The position numbers were made by a program, and so were the translations under genes. The notes beneath the pieces were generated by a model, which saw only the letters and a list, made by a program, of their open reading frames with translations, made no database searches and was not told the origin of the DNA. Source: Shewanella hanedai (lineage in GTDB: Bacteria > Pseudomonadota > Gammaproteobacteria > Enterobacterales > Shewanellaceae). Taken from it: a DNA stretch of 64,000 nt. The stretch spans positions 62,001 through 126,000 of the forward strand of contig NZ_VKGK01000002.1 of NCBI RefSeq assembly GCF_007197645.1. The letters are read 5' to 3'. This document shows positions 43,273-54,450 of the stretch, in pieces (within the stretch, counting starts at the first letter, position 1; each line of letters starts with the position of its first letter).

Positions 43273-44598
43273 TTAGAATGGTTGATTAACCATGACCCAA
43301 AACTGGCGTTCATCACCGCTATAAGCAAACTCTGTTCTTACCACGACACCCTCAACCTCAAAACGCATACCAGCACCTAAGGTCCACTTCATATCTTGGT
43401 GCAATTCATTAAAGTCAAACTGATCACTTACCTGACCCGCCTCTGCAAACACGACCCATTGCCACCAAGGGACGTTGTAGAGATTGAAAATTGGCAGAGT
43501 TTGAAGTGGTTGCCACTTAGGTTGCATTCTATATTCACTTGAATAGAGCACAGCACTTCGACCCACAAATTGCTTGCTTGAATAACCACGTAAACTGTCA
43601 AAGCCACCTAAACTGACCCCAGCAAAAGAAGGAGGTCGGTGATAATCTCCAGATGCTATATCGCCATCATTCCAAGTAGGGGTATCGGCCACATAAAGGT
43701 TAAGCGCCAACGTCTGCTCATCGAACCAGCTATTTTCTCCAAGGGAAAAGAAAGCACTTTGCTCAAACTCCCAAGTTGTCCAACTTTCTCTATCACTCTT
43801 ACCATTCTCTGAACCATTGGCACCAAAATCACGGCTGAACGTTAAACTAGTACGCCCACCAGTATGGCTATTTTTACCATTATCGCGGTTATCCCAATCC
43901 AGCTTTAGCTTTACCCCTTGAGCTTTAGTGGGTAAGTCATCATAGCCCACAAGCTCACGAGTCTGAATAAACGGTGTTAACGTAATACTTGAAACTCCAG
44001 ACTCTCTAGGATCCCAACTAATATTCTTTCTCGCAGGAATGAGACTTCTGGCCGCGCCTTGTGAACCTCTCCCCCATGGTAGAACATACTTTAAATGCAG
44101 TTTCGCGTAGGTCTCATCGCCAACGGTTACAACCCTGTCTGTCGGTACACCGACTTTGCCATTAGCACCTTGCGTCCCTTCAGTGCCAGAGGGAACAAAA
44201 TAGACGCCTTGCTTATAATTCGCACGGTAGTATTCCCCTGAAAATAGCCATTGATCTAGCTTAGGGAGCTGATAATTGTTTATCCCAAGGTAAGTCAACC
44301 AACTATCATTCTTACTATAAAGCCCGATGCCGAATAGCGAAGCTTGCGCTTGGCCTGCATGCTTAAGTACACCAGCAACACCCAAAGTTGCACTTAAGTT
44401 TTCAGTCGAAAAAATGAAAGGAACAGCTGCAAAATCAGCTTCATAAACACTTTCCTGATCTTTTTTTGAAGACACATCCTCAGACTTGGCTACGCCAGAG
44501 TCGAGTATTTCATCATCAATAGGATTAGATTCCGCCGCGCAGGCGTAAGACAGACTAGAGGCACAGCAAAGTGCCAATATGATTAGATAATGGGTCAT
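43273..44598 (-). CDS. Omp85/BamA-superfamily outer membrane protein
   Basis: The 441-residue product has a signal peptide (SLSYACA cut) and a C-terminal barrel of the bacterial surface antigen (D15) type: SLGGFDSLRGYSSKQFVGRS is the conserved RGY region, then VVFAEAGQVSDQFD and a terminal Phe (WVMVNQPF). No POTRA domain is present in the short N-terminal part, so it is a barrel-only member rather than BamA or TamA. It is a single gene; function is unknown. Confidence 0.82.
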   Translation of the reverse strand: MTHYLIILALCCASSLSYACAAESNPIDDEILDSGVAKSEDVSSKKDQESVYEADFAAVPFIFSTENLSATLGVAGVLKHAGQAQASLFGIGLYSKNDSWLTYLGINNYQLPKLDQWLFSGEYYRANYKQGVYFVPSGTEGTQGANGKVGVPTDRVVTVGDETYAKLHLKYVLPWGRGSQGAARSLIPARKNISWDPRESGVSSITLTPFIQTRELVGYDDLPTKAQGVKLKLDWDNRDNGKNSHTGGRTSLTFSRDFGANGSENGKSDRESWTTWEFEQSAFFSLGENSWFDEQTLALNLYVADTPTWNDGDIASGDYHRPPSFAGVSLGGFDSLRGYSSKQFVGRSAVLYSSEYRMQPKWQPLQTLPIFNLYNVPWWQWVVFAEAGQVSDQFDFNELHQDMKWTLGAGMRFEVEGVVVRTEFAYSGDERQFWVMVNQPF

Positions 44599-44676
44599 TT
44601 ATTTAAGCAACACTTCCACTCAATAATGAGCTCATGCTCATAAAATTGATACGACTAAGAAGATAAATTTAGTTAG

Positions 44677-45753
44677 TTATTCCAAGCAAACTGCCACTCT
44701 AGGGGTCAACTTGGTGACTAATTCATAAGCGATTGTACCTATGTGTTCAGCTACCTCTTCTACGGGCAAGGCTTTTCCCCATAAAATGGCATCATCACCG
44801 ATACTGTCTTTGGCATCTTTACCCAGATCCACAGTCAACATATCCATAGAAACACGGCCAACGACTGGAACGCGACGCCCATTAATCCATACTGGTGTGC
44901 CTTCTGGTGCATTACGGGGATAACCATCACCGTAACCAATGGCAACAACACCAAGTCGAGTGTCCTCTTTAGCATACCAATAACAACCATAGCCCACAGG
45001 TTCACCCGCCTTATGATCCCTAACCGCTATGAGTTGAGAAACCAACGCCATAGCAGGTTCTAGACCATGATTCAGCCCCAAATCCCCCATAACGGGTGAA
45101 ACACCATAGAGGGCTATTCCAGGACGGATCCAATCGGCTTGGCTGTCAGGCCAATATAAGGTACCTGCCGAGTTCGCCAGTGTACGGTAACCCGGTGAAT
45201 TTTTTGTCAATGCTTCAAAAACCGCTAACTGATCAACGGTCATTGAATTATCCGGTTCATCAGCACAAGCAAAGTGGGACATGATATGGATAGGTTTGGC
45301 AACTTGAGGACAAGCCTCAAGTCTGGCATACACACTAGCAAACTGTTCGGGAGTAAAACCCAATCGATGCATACCAGAGTCGAGTTTTAGCCATACTGTA
45401 ACAGGCTTAGACAAAGAGGCATTTTCCAGCATCTCCAGCTGTACTTCATTATGGATAACAGTATCGATATCGTGCTCAACTAAGGTCATTAGATCCACTT
45501 GCCTAAAGAAACCTTCTAGCAAAACAAGCTTTGCTTTTACCCCACCCGCTCTAAGTGCGAGTGCTTCTTCTAGGCGAGCAAGACCAAAGCCATCAGCTTC
45601 TGTAAGGCAGTTGGCAACATTCATTAGACCATGGCCGTAACCATTCGCTTTAACGACCGCCATAACTCTACTGTTAGGCGCAATTTGGCGCAAACGCGCC
45701 AAATTATCTTTGAGCGCTTGAGCACTTATCTCTGCACGGGGAAAGGGTTTCAA
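44677..45753 (-). CDS. alr: Alanine racemase
   Basis: This 358-residue PLP enzyme interconverts L- and D-alanine for peptidoglycan. The PLP lysine is K35 in [11 protein letters not shown]; the phosphate-binding segment [11 protein letters not shown] and the catalytic tyrosine region [15 protein letters not shown] are intact, as is [13 protein letters not shown]. It follows dnaB by 56 bp on the same strand, the usual dnaB-alr order. Confidence 0.95.
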   Translation of the reverse strand: MKPFPRAEISAQALKDNLARLRQIAPNSRVMAVVKANGYGHGLMNVANCLTEADGFGLARLEEALALRAGGVKAKLVLLEGFFRQVDLMTLVEHDIDTVIHNEVQLEMLENASLSKPVTVWLKLDSGMHRLGFTPEQFASVYARLEACPQVAKPIHIMSHFACADEPDNSMTVDQLAVFEALTKNSPGYRTLANSAGTLYWPDSQADWIRPGIALYGVSPVMGDLGLNHGLEPAMALVSQLIAVRDHKAGEPVGYGCYWYAKEDTRLGVVAIGYGDGYPRNAPEGTPVWINGRRVPVVGRVSMDMLTVDLGKDAKDSIGDDAILWGKALPVEEVAEHIGTIAYELVTKLTPRVAVCLE

Positions 45754-45809
45754 ACCATAACCTTAATTTATTGGATAGCAAATATTGTTAACATGTCATG
45801 AATCTATGT

Positions 45810-47216
45810 TTAATCCTCTTCGAACTGAGGACCTGCATAGTTATCAAAACGAGAGAACTGGCCTTGGAAAGTTAATGCAACACGCCCAATCGGACCGTTA
45901 CGTTGCTTACCAATAATGATTTCAGCCACGCCTTTATGCTCAGAGTCATCGTTATAAACTTCATCACGATAGATAAACATAATAAGGTCGGCATCCTGCT
46001 CGATCGCACCAGATTCACGAAGATCTGAGTTAATCGGACGTTTATCAGCACGTTGCTCCAATGAACGGTTAAGCTGTGAAAGAGCGATCACAGGGATCTC
46101 TAACTCTTTTGCGAGCGCCTTCAAAGAGCGCGATATCTCAGAAATTTCCAAGGTACGATTATCTTTAAGCGCTGGCACCTGCATTAATTGCAAGTAATCG
46201 ATCATGATCATCGATAAGCCGCCATGTTCACGAGCTATACGACGTGCTCGACTTCGAACATCCGTCGGGGTCAAACCTGAACCATCATCGATGTACATCT
46301 TGCCTTGCTCAAGCATGATCCCCATGGTTGAGGATACGCGAGCCCAGTCATCATCATCGAGCTGACCAGTACGGATCTTAGTTTGATCGACACGTCCCAG
46401 TGATGCCAACATACGCATCATGATCTGTTCTGAAGGCATCTCGAGACTGAAGATGAGTACAGGTTTATCTTCATTAAGCGCTGCCTGCTCACACAAGTTC
46501 ATCGCAAAGGTAGTCTTACCCATAGATGGACGCGCAGCAACGATAATTAAGTCACCCGATTGGAAACCCGCTGTCATCTTATCTAAGTCATTAAAACCGC
46601 TCGATACCCCAGTCACACCGTTGGTTGGGTTATTATAAAGCTGCTCAATTTTATCGACGGTCTTTTCGAGAATCGTCTTGATCCCTTCAGGACCTTCGTT
46701 CGCATTGGCACGAGATTCAGCAATCTTGAAAACCTTAGTCTCGGCAAGATCTAACAGCTCACTGGAGTTTCGGCCTTCAGGGTTAAAACCTGCATCGGCA
46801 ATCTCATTGGCGACCTTGATCATGTCACGTACAACCGCACGCTCACGAACAATGCCAGCATAAGAAAGTATGTTACCGGCACTTGGTGTATTTTTTGCAA
46901 TCTCGCCTAAGTAGGCAAAACCGCCAGCATCTTCTAATTGATCTTCAACTTCTAACTGCTCAGAAACCGTGATCAGATCGATAGGATTACCTATCCCAGT
47001 CAAAGTCCCCATTGCGGTAAAGATCATACGATGTGAACGAGAGTAAAAATCTTCTGCCACAACAGCTTCACTCACTCTATCCCACGCGTCAGAGTCGAGC
47101 ATCAAACCGCCCAATACAGACTGCTCCGCCTCTAATGAGTGCGGTGGCATTTTGAGTGCATCCATCTGGATATCTCTAGGCTTCTTTTTGGCCTTGAAGG
47201 CACCTTGTTGTGACAT
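45810..47216 (-). CDS. dnaB: Replicative DNA helicase DnaB
   Basis: This 468-residue hexameric helicase unwinds DNA at the replication fork. The N-terminal domain (PPHSLEAEQSVLGGLMLDS), Walker A ARPSMGKTTFAM, Walker B MIMIDYLQLM and the DLRESGAIEQDADLI and QRNGPIG motifs are all present. Length is normal and no intein is visible. It forms a minus-strand pair with alr. Confidence 0.96.
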   Translation of the reverse strand: MSQQGAFKAKKKPRDIQMDALKMPPHSLEAEQSVLGGLMLDSDAWDRVSEAVVAEDFYSRSHRMIFTAMGTLTGIGNPIDLITVSEQLEVEDQLEDAGGFAYLGEIAKNTPSAGNILSYAGIVRERAVVRDMIKVANEIADAGFNPEGRNSSELLDLAETKVFKIAESRANANEGPEGIKTILEKTVDKIEQLYNNPTNGVTGVSSGFNDLDKMTAGFQSGDLIIVAARPSMGKTTFAMNLCEQAALNEDKPVLIFSLEMPSEQIMMRMLASLGRVDQTKIRTGQLDDDDWARVSSTMGIMLEQGKMYIDDGSGLTPTDVRSRARRIAREHGGLSMIMIDYLQLMQVPALKDNRTLEISEISRSLKALAKELEIPVIALSQLNRSLEQRADKRPINSDLRESGAIEQDADLIMFIYRDEVYNDDSEHKGVAEIIIGKQRNGPIGRVALTFQGQFSRFDNYAGPQFEED

Positions 47217-47323
47217 TTAATCTCCAAATTCCCAACAGTTAAACAAAATATGGTATAAAACCGGGTCAAGCAAAAGGAACGTTTACGTTCCAATCCAAAC
47301 AACAATAAAAATAAGGAAAGAAC

Positions 47324-49546
47324 ATGCGTAATGCATTGATCTCAGCAGTTTTGCTGTCTTCAGGTGTCGTATTGGCATCGAGTGCCGCATTTGCCGATGA
47401 GGGCCAATGGCAACCTTATCAGATACCATCTATTGCAGATAAACTCAGTGAACGCGGCATAAAAATTCCGGCGAAGCAACTTGCCGATCTAACACAGTAT
47501 CCAATGAACGCTGTTGTCGGGCTCGGGTATTGTACCGCCAGTTTCGTATCCCCCCAAGGCTTAGTTGTCACAAACCATCACTGTGCCTATCGTGCGATCC
47601 AATATAACAGTAAAAAAGAGCATAATTACATCGCAGATGGCTTTTTAGCTAACAGTAAAAATCAAGAACCAAGTGCAGGGCCTAACGAGCGTCTTTACAT
47701 CACTGAAGCGGTCACGGATGTCTCAAAGACGATCACAGCAAGCCTCAGCCAAGATCCATTAATTCGCTACGAAGAGATACAGTCTAACCGTAAATCTTTG
47801 ATTAAAGAGTGCGAAAGCGATGATAATTATCGCTGTTCAGTGCGCAGTTTCCACAGTGGCCTTGAATATTACCTCATCAAACAATTAATCATCCGTGATG
47901 TACGTCTTGTGTACGCCCCACCGATGAGTGTTGGCGCATTTGGCGGCGATGTGGATAACTATGAATATCCACGTCACTCAGGAGATTTCACCTTTCTACG
48001 TGCCTACGTAGGCAAGGATGGCCAACCAGCTGCTTACTCAAAAGACAATGTGCCTTTTACGCCTAAAAGCTACCTCAAGATCAACGCCGATGGTGTTAAA
48101 GCTGGTGATGGTGTTTTTGTTGCTGGTTACCCTGGATCTACAAGTCGTTATCGCTTAACCAGCGAACTGCAATTTGCGAGCGACTGGCTCTACCCTACAT
48201 TGGCGAGCCGCTATCAACTGCGTATCGACACCATAGAAGCCATGGGCGATGCTGACGGTGAAGTCGAAATAAAATATGCTGGCACACTCGCCTCAATGGC
48301 CAACCGTATGAAAAAATACAATGGTCTACTTGATGGATTTAAAGCCACTGATATCACTGGCATTAAACAAACCCGTGAAGATGACTTTCTCACATGGCTT
48401 GCCGCTGATAACACTTATCAGACATATCAAACTCAATTTGATCAGCTTGAAACCCTGCTAGATAAAAAACGCATTAATATGCAAACACGCCACTACTTCG
48501 AAAATGCCCAATCAAGTGACTTATTGAGTGCAGCCAATAAACTCTATCGCTTGGCTAAAGAGAAAACGAAACCCGACAGTGAGCGTGAAGAAGGATACCA
48601 AGAACGCGATACCAAAATGTTTAAGGCACGGCTAAAGCGGATTGATTCAAGCTTCGACATCACTGTTGATAAAACCCTTTGGCAACAGGACTTACAAGCT
48701 TATATGGCGCAAGAGCATCGCGTTGCGGCACTAGATGCTATGTTAAGTGGCAATGATAATCTAGCCAGCTTGTCTGATAAACTCGAAGGACTGTATGCAC
48801 TGACCACATTAACCGATCAAGATAAGCGTCTTGCATGGATGAATGCGAGCACCACCGCATTTGAAACCAGCTCTGATCCTTTTATCAGACTCGCTGTTGC
48901 TCTGTACGATACCAATATGGCACAAGAAAAAGAGAAGAAGACCCTTTTAGGCGAACTATCTCAAGCCAGACCAGGTTATATGAAAGCCATTATTGCTTAT
49001 AACAAAGCCAATGACTGGCCAGTATACCCTGATGCAAACGGCACCTTACGTATCACTTATGGCATGGTCGATGGCTATCAATCTCGCGATGCCCTCTACA
49101 AGCAACCGTTCACTCGCTTAGAAGGCATAACCGCTAAACACACAGGTATAGAACCCTTTAATGCACCTAAAAAGGTGTTAGATGCCATTAAAGAACAACG
49201 CTACGGTAGTCATAAAGTTGCGTCGGTGATTGAAGACCCAAGCAGTTGGATCTGTAAACTCTTCTCATGTTTAGATAAACCTGAAGAGTTCAACTCTGTC
49301 CCCGTGAACTTCCTCTCCAGTGTCGATACCACTGGCGGTAACTCAGGTTCACCGGTATTCAATGGGAACGGAGAGTTGGTCGGCCTTAACTTCGATTCAA
49401 CCTATGAAGCTATCACCAAGGATTGGTTCTTTAACCCAACCATCACCCGTGCAGTCCACGTGGATATCCGCTACATCCTCTGGATGATGGACGAAGTCGA
49501 CCACGCAGATAACCTGATTGAAGAATTAGACTTAGTGCGTAACTAA
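47324..49546 (+). CDS. S46 family dipeptidyl-peptidase
   Basis: This 740-residue periplasmic serine exopeptidase has a signal peptide (SSAAFA cut). Catalytic segments are visible: His in VVTNHHCAYRAIQ, Asp in FGGDVDNYEYPRH and Ser in TTGGNSGSPVFNG. The specificity site after the nucleophile reads LNFDSTYEAI: Ser at the position where DPP11 has Arg and DPP7 has Gly, so the substrate preference is uncertain. It removes N-terminal dipeptides from oligopeptides. It is monocistronic, with a terminator after it. Confidence 0.9.
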   Translation: MRNALISAVLLSSGVVLASSAAFADEGQWQPYQIPSIADKLSERGIKIPAKQLADLTQYPMNAVVGLGYCTASFVSPQGLVVTNHHCAYRAIQYNSKKEHNYIADGFLANSKNQEPSAGPNERLYITEAVTDVSKTITASLSQDPLIRYEEIQSNRKSLIKECESDDNYRCSVRSFHSGLEYYLIKQLIIRDVRLVYAPPMSVGAFGGDVDNYEYPRHSGDFTFLRAYVGKDGQPAAYSKDNVPFTPKSYLKINADGVKAGDGVFVAGYPGSTSRYRLTSELQFASDWLYPTLASRYQLRIDTIEAMGDADGEVEIKYAGTLASMANRMKKYNGLLDGFKATDITGIKQTREDDFLTWLAADNTYQTYQTQFDQLETLLDKKRINMQTRHYFENAQSSDLLSAANKLYRLAKEKTKPDSEREEGYQERDTKMFKARLKRIDSSFDITVDKTLWQQDLQAYMAQEHRVAALDAMLSGNDNLASLSDKLEGLYALTTLTDQDKRLAWMNASTTAFETSSDPFIRLAVALYDTNMAQEKEKKTLLGELSQARPGYMKAIIAYNKANDWPVYPDANGTLRITYGMVDGYQSRDALYKQPFTRLEGITAKHTGIEPFNAPKKVLDAIKEQRYGSHKVASVIEDPSSWICKLFSCLDKPEEFNSVPVNFLSSVDTTGGNSGSPVFNGNGELVGLNFDSTYEAITKDWFFNPTITRAVHVDIRYILWMMDEVDHADNLIEELDLVRN

Positions 49547-49584
49547 TACTATCAATTTGTACACGTTCACCAATCATAAATATA

Positions 49585-49606
49585 GCCACCTACGGGTGGT
49601 TTTTTA
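49585..49606 (+). terminator. Rho-independent terminator of the S46 gene
   Basis: CCACC-TACG-GGTGG followed by TTTTTT, about 40 bp after the stop codon. Confidence 0.85.
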
Positions 49607-49684
49607 TTACTCACAATAGCAGCGAGATAAGGCAAAGCGAAGCCAACGAGTATCGAACTCTTCGCTATATTTCAGACATAAAAA

Positions 49685-49714
49685 AACACCGCCTAATCAG
49701 ATTAGTGCGGTGTT
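49685..49714 (-). terminator. Terminator of the rpsF-priB-rpsR-rplI operon
   Basis: On the minus strand AACACCGCACTAATC pairs with GATTAGGCGGTGTT and is followed by a T run. It lies about 60 bp after the rplI stop. Confidence 0.88.
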
Positions 49715-49772
49715 CTCCATGTAAAGCTTTACATCAATACCTAAGTATTAAACGCTTAGCTTTAAGCAAATA

Positions 49773-50225
49773 TTAGTCTTCTGCAACAACAGAAATCTTA
49801 ACAAAAGCTTTAACTTCAGTGTGAACTTGAACTTCAATTTCGAATTCACCAGTAGTGCGTAAAGCACCTAGTGGAAGACGAACTTCGCTCTTAGCAAGTT
49901 CAACACCAGCAGCTGTAACTGCATCAGCGATATCACGGTTACCAATTGAACCGAATAGCTTACCTTCGTCACCAGCTTTAGAAGCGATAACAACACCTTC
50001 AAGTGCGTTGAGTTTCTCAGCGCGCTCGTTAGCAGCAGTAAGGCCAGCAGCTAACTTAGCTTCTAATTCAGCACGACGTGCTTCAAAGACTTCAGTGTTA
50101 GCAGCATTAGCAACAACAGCTTTACCTTGTGGCAGAAGGAAGTTACGTGCGTAACCTGCTTTAACTGCAACTTGGTCACCTAGGTTTCCTAGGTTTGCGA
50201 TTTTATCAAGTAAAATAACGTTCAT
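49773..50225 (-). CDS. rplI: 50S ribosomal protein L9
   Basis: This 150-residue L9 begins [20 protein letters not shown] and contains [14 protein letters not shown], the RNA-binding loop, and a C-terminal domain ending KISVVAED. It is the last gene of the rpsF-priB-rpsR-rplI operon, 27 bp after rpsR. Confidence 0.98.
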   Translation of the reverse strand: MNVILLDKIANLGNLGDQVAVKAGYARNFLLPQGKAVVANAANTEVFEARRAELEAKLAAGLTAANERAEKLNALEGVVIASKAGDEGKLFGSIGNRDIADAVTAAGVELAKSEVRLPLGALRTTGEFEIEVQVHTEVKAFVKISVVAED

Positions 50226-50252
50226 TATTAATTCCTCTAAATTATTGCAGTA

Positions 50253-50797
<545 letters not shown>

Positions 50798-50805
50798 AGA
50801 AAAAC

Positions 50806-51225
50806 TTACTCAGCTGTGTTTTCAGCAGCTTCTTCAGTAACTTCTTCAGTTGCTTCAGCAGGCGTACGACGCTCACCTTCGCTTGAACGACGTGAATCAC
50901 GCTCGTCTTTAGCTTTAGCCATTGGAGATGCTTCAGTGATAGCAGCTTTAGTACGCATAACCATGTTACGCAGTACAGCGTCGTTGAAACGGAAAGCTGT
51001 CTCAAGTTCTTCAACCGACTCAGCAGTTGCTTCTACGTTCATAAGAACATAGTGAGCTTTATGCAGTTCGATTATTGGGTAAGCCAGTTGACGACGGCCC
51101 CAATCTTCTAAACGATGAATTTGACCGCCAGCTTGGGTAATTACACCCGTGTAACGTTCAATCATACCAGGTACTTGTTCACTCTGATCAGGGTGAACCA
51201 AAAATACGATTTCATAATGACGCAT
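50806..51225 (-). CDS. rpsF: 30S ribosomal protein S6
   Basis: This 139-residue S6 ([19 protein letters not shown], then [12 protein letters not shown]) has an acidic tail ([16 protein letters not shown]) that is the substrate region for RimK-type glutamylation in E. coli. It is the first gene of the operon; AAGGAG lies before the ATG. Confidence 0.97.
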   Translation of the reverse strand: MRHYEIVFLVHPDQSEQVPGMIERYTGVITQAGGQIHRLEDWGRRQLAYPIIELHKAHYVLMNVEATAESVEELETAFRFNDAVLRNMVMRTKAAITEASPMAKAKDERDSRRSSEGERRTPAEATEEVTEEAAENTAE

Positions 51226-51477
51226 ATTTTTGCTCCTTACGGTTATCTAGCCTCGTTATTGGCTCAGTCAAACCAAATTGAGGCAAGGAACTAATTAAAG
51301 TGACTGATTTAAGCCGCGGAATCATACATAAGAAATCAACGTTACTCAAGCTAATTCTTTAGATAACCTAAATTCAGCTTAGATAATCACTTTGCCGAAA
51401 AGAGGCAATATAGGTATGATGTTGGAACGCCAAAAATTGCTCTCCCGCATTAAAGAATAATAGTAAGAATAATAAGA

Positions 51478-52230
51478 ATGTTTAAAGCGATCGCAGTACT
51501 ACTTTTTTTGACCTTCCCTATTACCACCTGGGCCTTAGTGCCACCAGACTATCAAGAGCCGCCAAGCGACTTTACTGCTGAGATTGAAGCAGGATTTCAG
51601 CTCAACACAGGTAATACTGAATCGAGTAGTTTTAACGGTCGAACTAAACTGGTTTACGACACAAGCAAAACCAAACAAGAAGCAACATTCAAAGCTTATT
51701 TCGCGGCAGATGATGAGAAAACAACCTCAGAGAAGTACGACATTCAACTTCAGTCTAACTACAAGCTAAACAGCGACTGGGGAGGATACGTATTTGGTCG
51801 TGGCGATTTCACTTCAGACAGATTTGGTAGTTACACCCAGATATCGACCTTGTCTTCTGGTTATGGTTTCGACGCCATTTCAAATCTCAACACCAGCCTA
51901 AGCTTAGAAGTTGGCCCAGGTTACCGATATAACATGCCGATTGAAACAGAATCAGAGCCCGATCCTGAAGCCAATGCAGACATCATCATACGAACCGCGA
52001 TTAAGTTTGAGCAGAAACTGCAAGAATACACCACTTTAAATGCCGATCTCACCGCTGAAGCTGGCGAAGACAATAGTACCCTCACACTGGACATGAACTA
52101 CAAAAATACGCTATTCCAAGACTGGGCCTTTAAGATTGGCGTCAACGTTAAATACACTGACATCGTCCCTGAAGGCACCAAGCAAACTGATACTATCACC
52201 ACGTTCAACTTGCTCTATACCTTCCAATAG
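51478..52230 (+). CDS. DUF481 family outer-membrane protein
   Basis: This 250-residue protein has a signal peptide (FPITTWA cut) and a DUF481 barrel: IEAGFQLNTGNTESSSFNGR near residue 35, then regular amphipathic strands and a terminal TFNLLYTFQ. Members are small salt- or stress-related outer-membrane proteins without assigned function. It is monocistronic; a broken barrel gene follows it. Confidence 0.85.
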   Translation: MFKAIAVLLFLTFPITTWALVPPDYQEPPSDFTAEIEAGFQLNTGNTESSSFNGRTKLVYDTSKTKQEATFKAYFAADDEKTTSEKYDIQLQSNYKLNSDWGGYVFGRGDFTSDRFGSYTQISTLSSGYGFDAISNLNTSLSLEVGPGYRYNMPIETESEPDPEANADIIIRTAIKFEQKLQEYTTLNADLTAEAGEDNSTLTLDMNYKNTLFQDWAFKIGVNVKYTDIVPEGTKQTDTITTFNLLYTFQ

Positions 52231-52329
52231 CAGGTTCGTTGTAAGTGCTAGCTGGCTCCTTTCTGATGCCAGTTAGACGCTGACAGGAGAATATCTAAAG
52301 GAGAGGAGAGAGAGAATGATGGTTATGGG

Positions 52330-52529
52330 GTATCGGCAGAAACAGGATGGTTTCAAACTCAGCTCAGTTACCGATATGCCGATTTCGAATATGGCGGTCA
52401 ACACCAATTCAATTTAAAAATCAATTTTTACTTGGCGCACATTCAGCAATTGAACTGAATATCTCCTATCGAGACTGGAAACAACTCGGCCAAATGGATT
52501 ATCAACTTGGATATAGATACCGTTTTTAA
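52330..52529 (+). pseudogene. Remnant of an outer-membrane barrel gene
   Basis: Two frames carry the end of a beta-barrel protein: SAETGWFQTQLSYRYADFEY in one frame up to a stop near 52455, and LGAHSAIELNISYRDWKQL then GYRYRF in the next. A frameshift around TTTTTACTTGG joins them. The last residue is Phe, as in outer-membrane proteins. No start or signal peptide is left. Confidence 0.7.
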
Positions 52530-52545
52530 TCTGCTTGAGTCAACA

Positions 52546-52580
52546 AAGTAAATAGAATCAAAAATAGATTCTATTTACTT
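52546..52580. terminator. Bidirectional terminator-like hairpin
   Basis: AAGTAAATAGAATC and GATTCTATTTACTT form a perfect 14-bp AT-rich stem between the broken barrel gene and the convergent SPFH gene. Confidence 0.65.
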
Positions 52581-52593
52581 GTTACTCCAAGCT

Positions 52594-53919
52594 CTATTTC
52601 TTTTCTAGGCGTTCTTTAAGGTTCAATGCAGCGTCAGCTGCTAGTAAACGCATAAACTCAGAACCATTGCTTTGTGCATCACCTCCAGCTCCGATGACGA
52701 TTTCAGGCACCAAACGACTATTACCTAAACTGTTAAACAAAGCCGTCTGAATTTGAATCTCTGCTTTTAGAGTTTGATCAAAGACATATTTAGGATCAAG
52801 CGCAGCAGACTTAGCACGTTGACGCGCTTCCGCTAACACATCCATACCAAGAGCTTCTAGACGTTGCTGTTTTAATATCTCTGCTTGTTCTAACGCTAAT
52901 TCAGCTTTAACGGCTACACGTTGCTGAGCAGAAATAATCGCATTCGCTTTTACTCTCTCAGCATCGATTTGTTCCTTAATTTTCAACTTCTCTGATTCAG
53001 CCCTTTGCTTGGCAATAGCTTGCTCACCAAGAGCCACTTCAGTACGGGCTTGTTGCTCCGCTTTTTTCAAGTTTTGTCGTGCTAGCGCTTCATCTGCAGC
53101 GGCTTGTTTCTGCGCTTCAAGCCTAGAGTTAACTTTACTTTCATAATCAATGTCGATAATACTGGCATCGACAACCGTGATCCCGTATGACCCTAAAATA
53201 GGAGCATTACGCAGTTTATTTCCTTTGCCGTCTTGCTTAATTTTTATCGTAACACGCTGCTGTTTGCTCAAGTTATTGAGTTCATCAGTTCCCTCATTAC
53301 GATTCGAACCAAATGTTTGCTCTGTGACAAAAATGCCATTGACCAGTTGATCTGAGAAATCTTGACTTAATTGACCATTGCCACCTGAATAGTGTTGCTC
53401 AACTGACATCATTCTAGCTGACGCCTTCACATTTTCAGTTGTCGCACGCAGTAATAAATTTGAAATTAACGTGTCTTGAGAACCAAATTCTTCATGAATT
53501 TTAAGCAATCCCTTCAACTGACCAGACTCATTAGCAGGTACATTACCCGGTAATCTAAAACGTGCGACACCTCTCGCGTCACCAGTGGTCGTATCAAGAA
53601 AACGAATGGGGATTAACGATACCAATGCACTCGCAGTTGCGCCCTCATCACCGGTAAAATTAATTGAGATCACTTTGTTATAAGCAGACACAGTACCAAA
53701 GGCTTTGAAATAAGGTCCAGCTTGATTTATTACGGTTAGATTTCCGGTAAAAGCAGATTGATGAACCAATCGCTCATCTGCTTCATTCCAAGCAATCATT
53801 TGTGAAACTAAAATAGCAATAACGACTAAAACCGTAATAAATGCTGATATTAAAATAATGTTGCGACGTCCAATACGACGGACTAGATTTGGTTTAGTCT
53901 CTTGCACCTGACTCTCCAT
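52594..53919 (-). CDS. SPFH/band-7-like membrane protein
   Basis: This 441-residue protein has one N-terminal membrane helix (about 20-42), an SPFH-type domain (about 50-270) and a long Ala/Glu/Lys/Gln-rich coiled coil (about 270-370, QKAAADEALARQNLKKAEQQ) as in stomatin and HflK/HflC relatives. Such proteins form membrane-bound oligomeric rings; the partner is unknown. It starts 26 bp inside the end of the upstream 118-residue gene, so the two are co-transcribed. Confidence 0.75.
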   Translation of the reverse strand: MESQVQETKPNLVRRIGRRNIILISAFITVLVVIAILVSQMIAWNEADERLVHQSAFTGNLTVINQAGPYFKAFGTVSAYNKVISINFTGDEGATASALVSLIPIRFLDTTTGDARGVARFRLPGNVPANESGQLKGLLKIHEEFGSQDTLISNLLLRATTENVKASARMMSVEQHYSGGNGQLSQDFSDQLVNGIFVTEQTFGSNRNEGTDELNNLSKQQRVTIKIKQDGKGNKLRNAPILGSYGITVVDASIIDIDYESKVNSRLEAQKQAAADEALARQNLKKAEQQARTEVALGEQAIAKQRAESEKLKIKEQIDAERVKANAIISAQQRVAVKAELALEQAEILKQQRLEALGMDVLAEARQRAKSAALDPKYVFDQTLKAEIQIQTALFNSLGNSRLVPEIVIGAGGDAQSNGSEFMRLLAADAALNLKERLEKK

Positions 53920-54250
53920 GTGTATTGCTCTCCATATTTAATTTCTTTTTGACAAAGTAGATGATCTCTTTCTCGCTCAATTGAGCACAGAAACTGCCAG
54001 ACCTATGTAGGTCGATAAAGGTTGCCAGTATGTCTTCTTTGCTTTGTGCCGTTTTATCTTCATTTTCTTGATATTGATTTTTTTCGATAAGTTGAGTGAT
54101 TAACTCATCAACAACCGTATCTTCATCAAATAACACATTATATTCTTGCGCCCTCTTTACTCGCCCCCTATGCATATTGCGATAGATGACATAAAGCGCT
54201 GCGCACAAGATAATAATGAGTGCACTTAACCCTGTAATATAAAAAAACAT
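53894..54250 (-). CDS. Small membrane-anchored protein upstream of the SPFH gene
   Basis: This 118-residue protein with one N-terminal transmembrane helix (about 4-23, GLSALIIILCAALYVIYRN) and a charged cytoplasmic helical part was not recognised. Its 3' end overlaps the SPFH gene by 26 bp, so it probably acts with that protein, much as NfeD- or YqiJ-like proteins pair with SPFH proteins; it lacks the NfeD OB fold, so this is analogy only. Confidence 0.65.
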   Translation of the reverse strand: MFFYITGLSALIIILCAALYVIYRNMHRGRVKRAQEYNVLFDEDTVVDELITQLIEKNQYQENEDKTAQSKEDILATFIDLHRSGSFCAQLSEKEIIYFVKKKLNMESNTHGESGARD

Positions 54251-54450
54251 AATTTCAACTTATGGTGTTTTGAATATTTGGTTTTGTCGAATTACACATA
54301 CACTTGCACACATATGTTACGACAATCGTCATTTTACAGGTTTAAAATGTAAAAAACAGGGTAGACTTGGTATCCCCTACTGATTAGCAAACTAAAACAA
54401 AGTGTAATTCAGTTTCTAGCCAAAACAGGAAGCTTTAGAGGAGACAAGGG

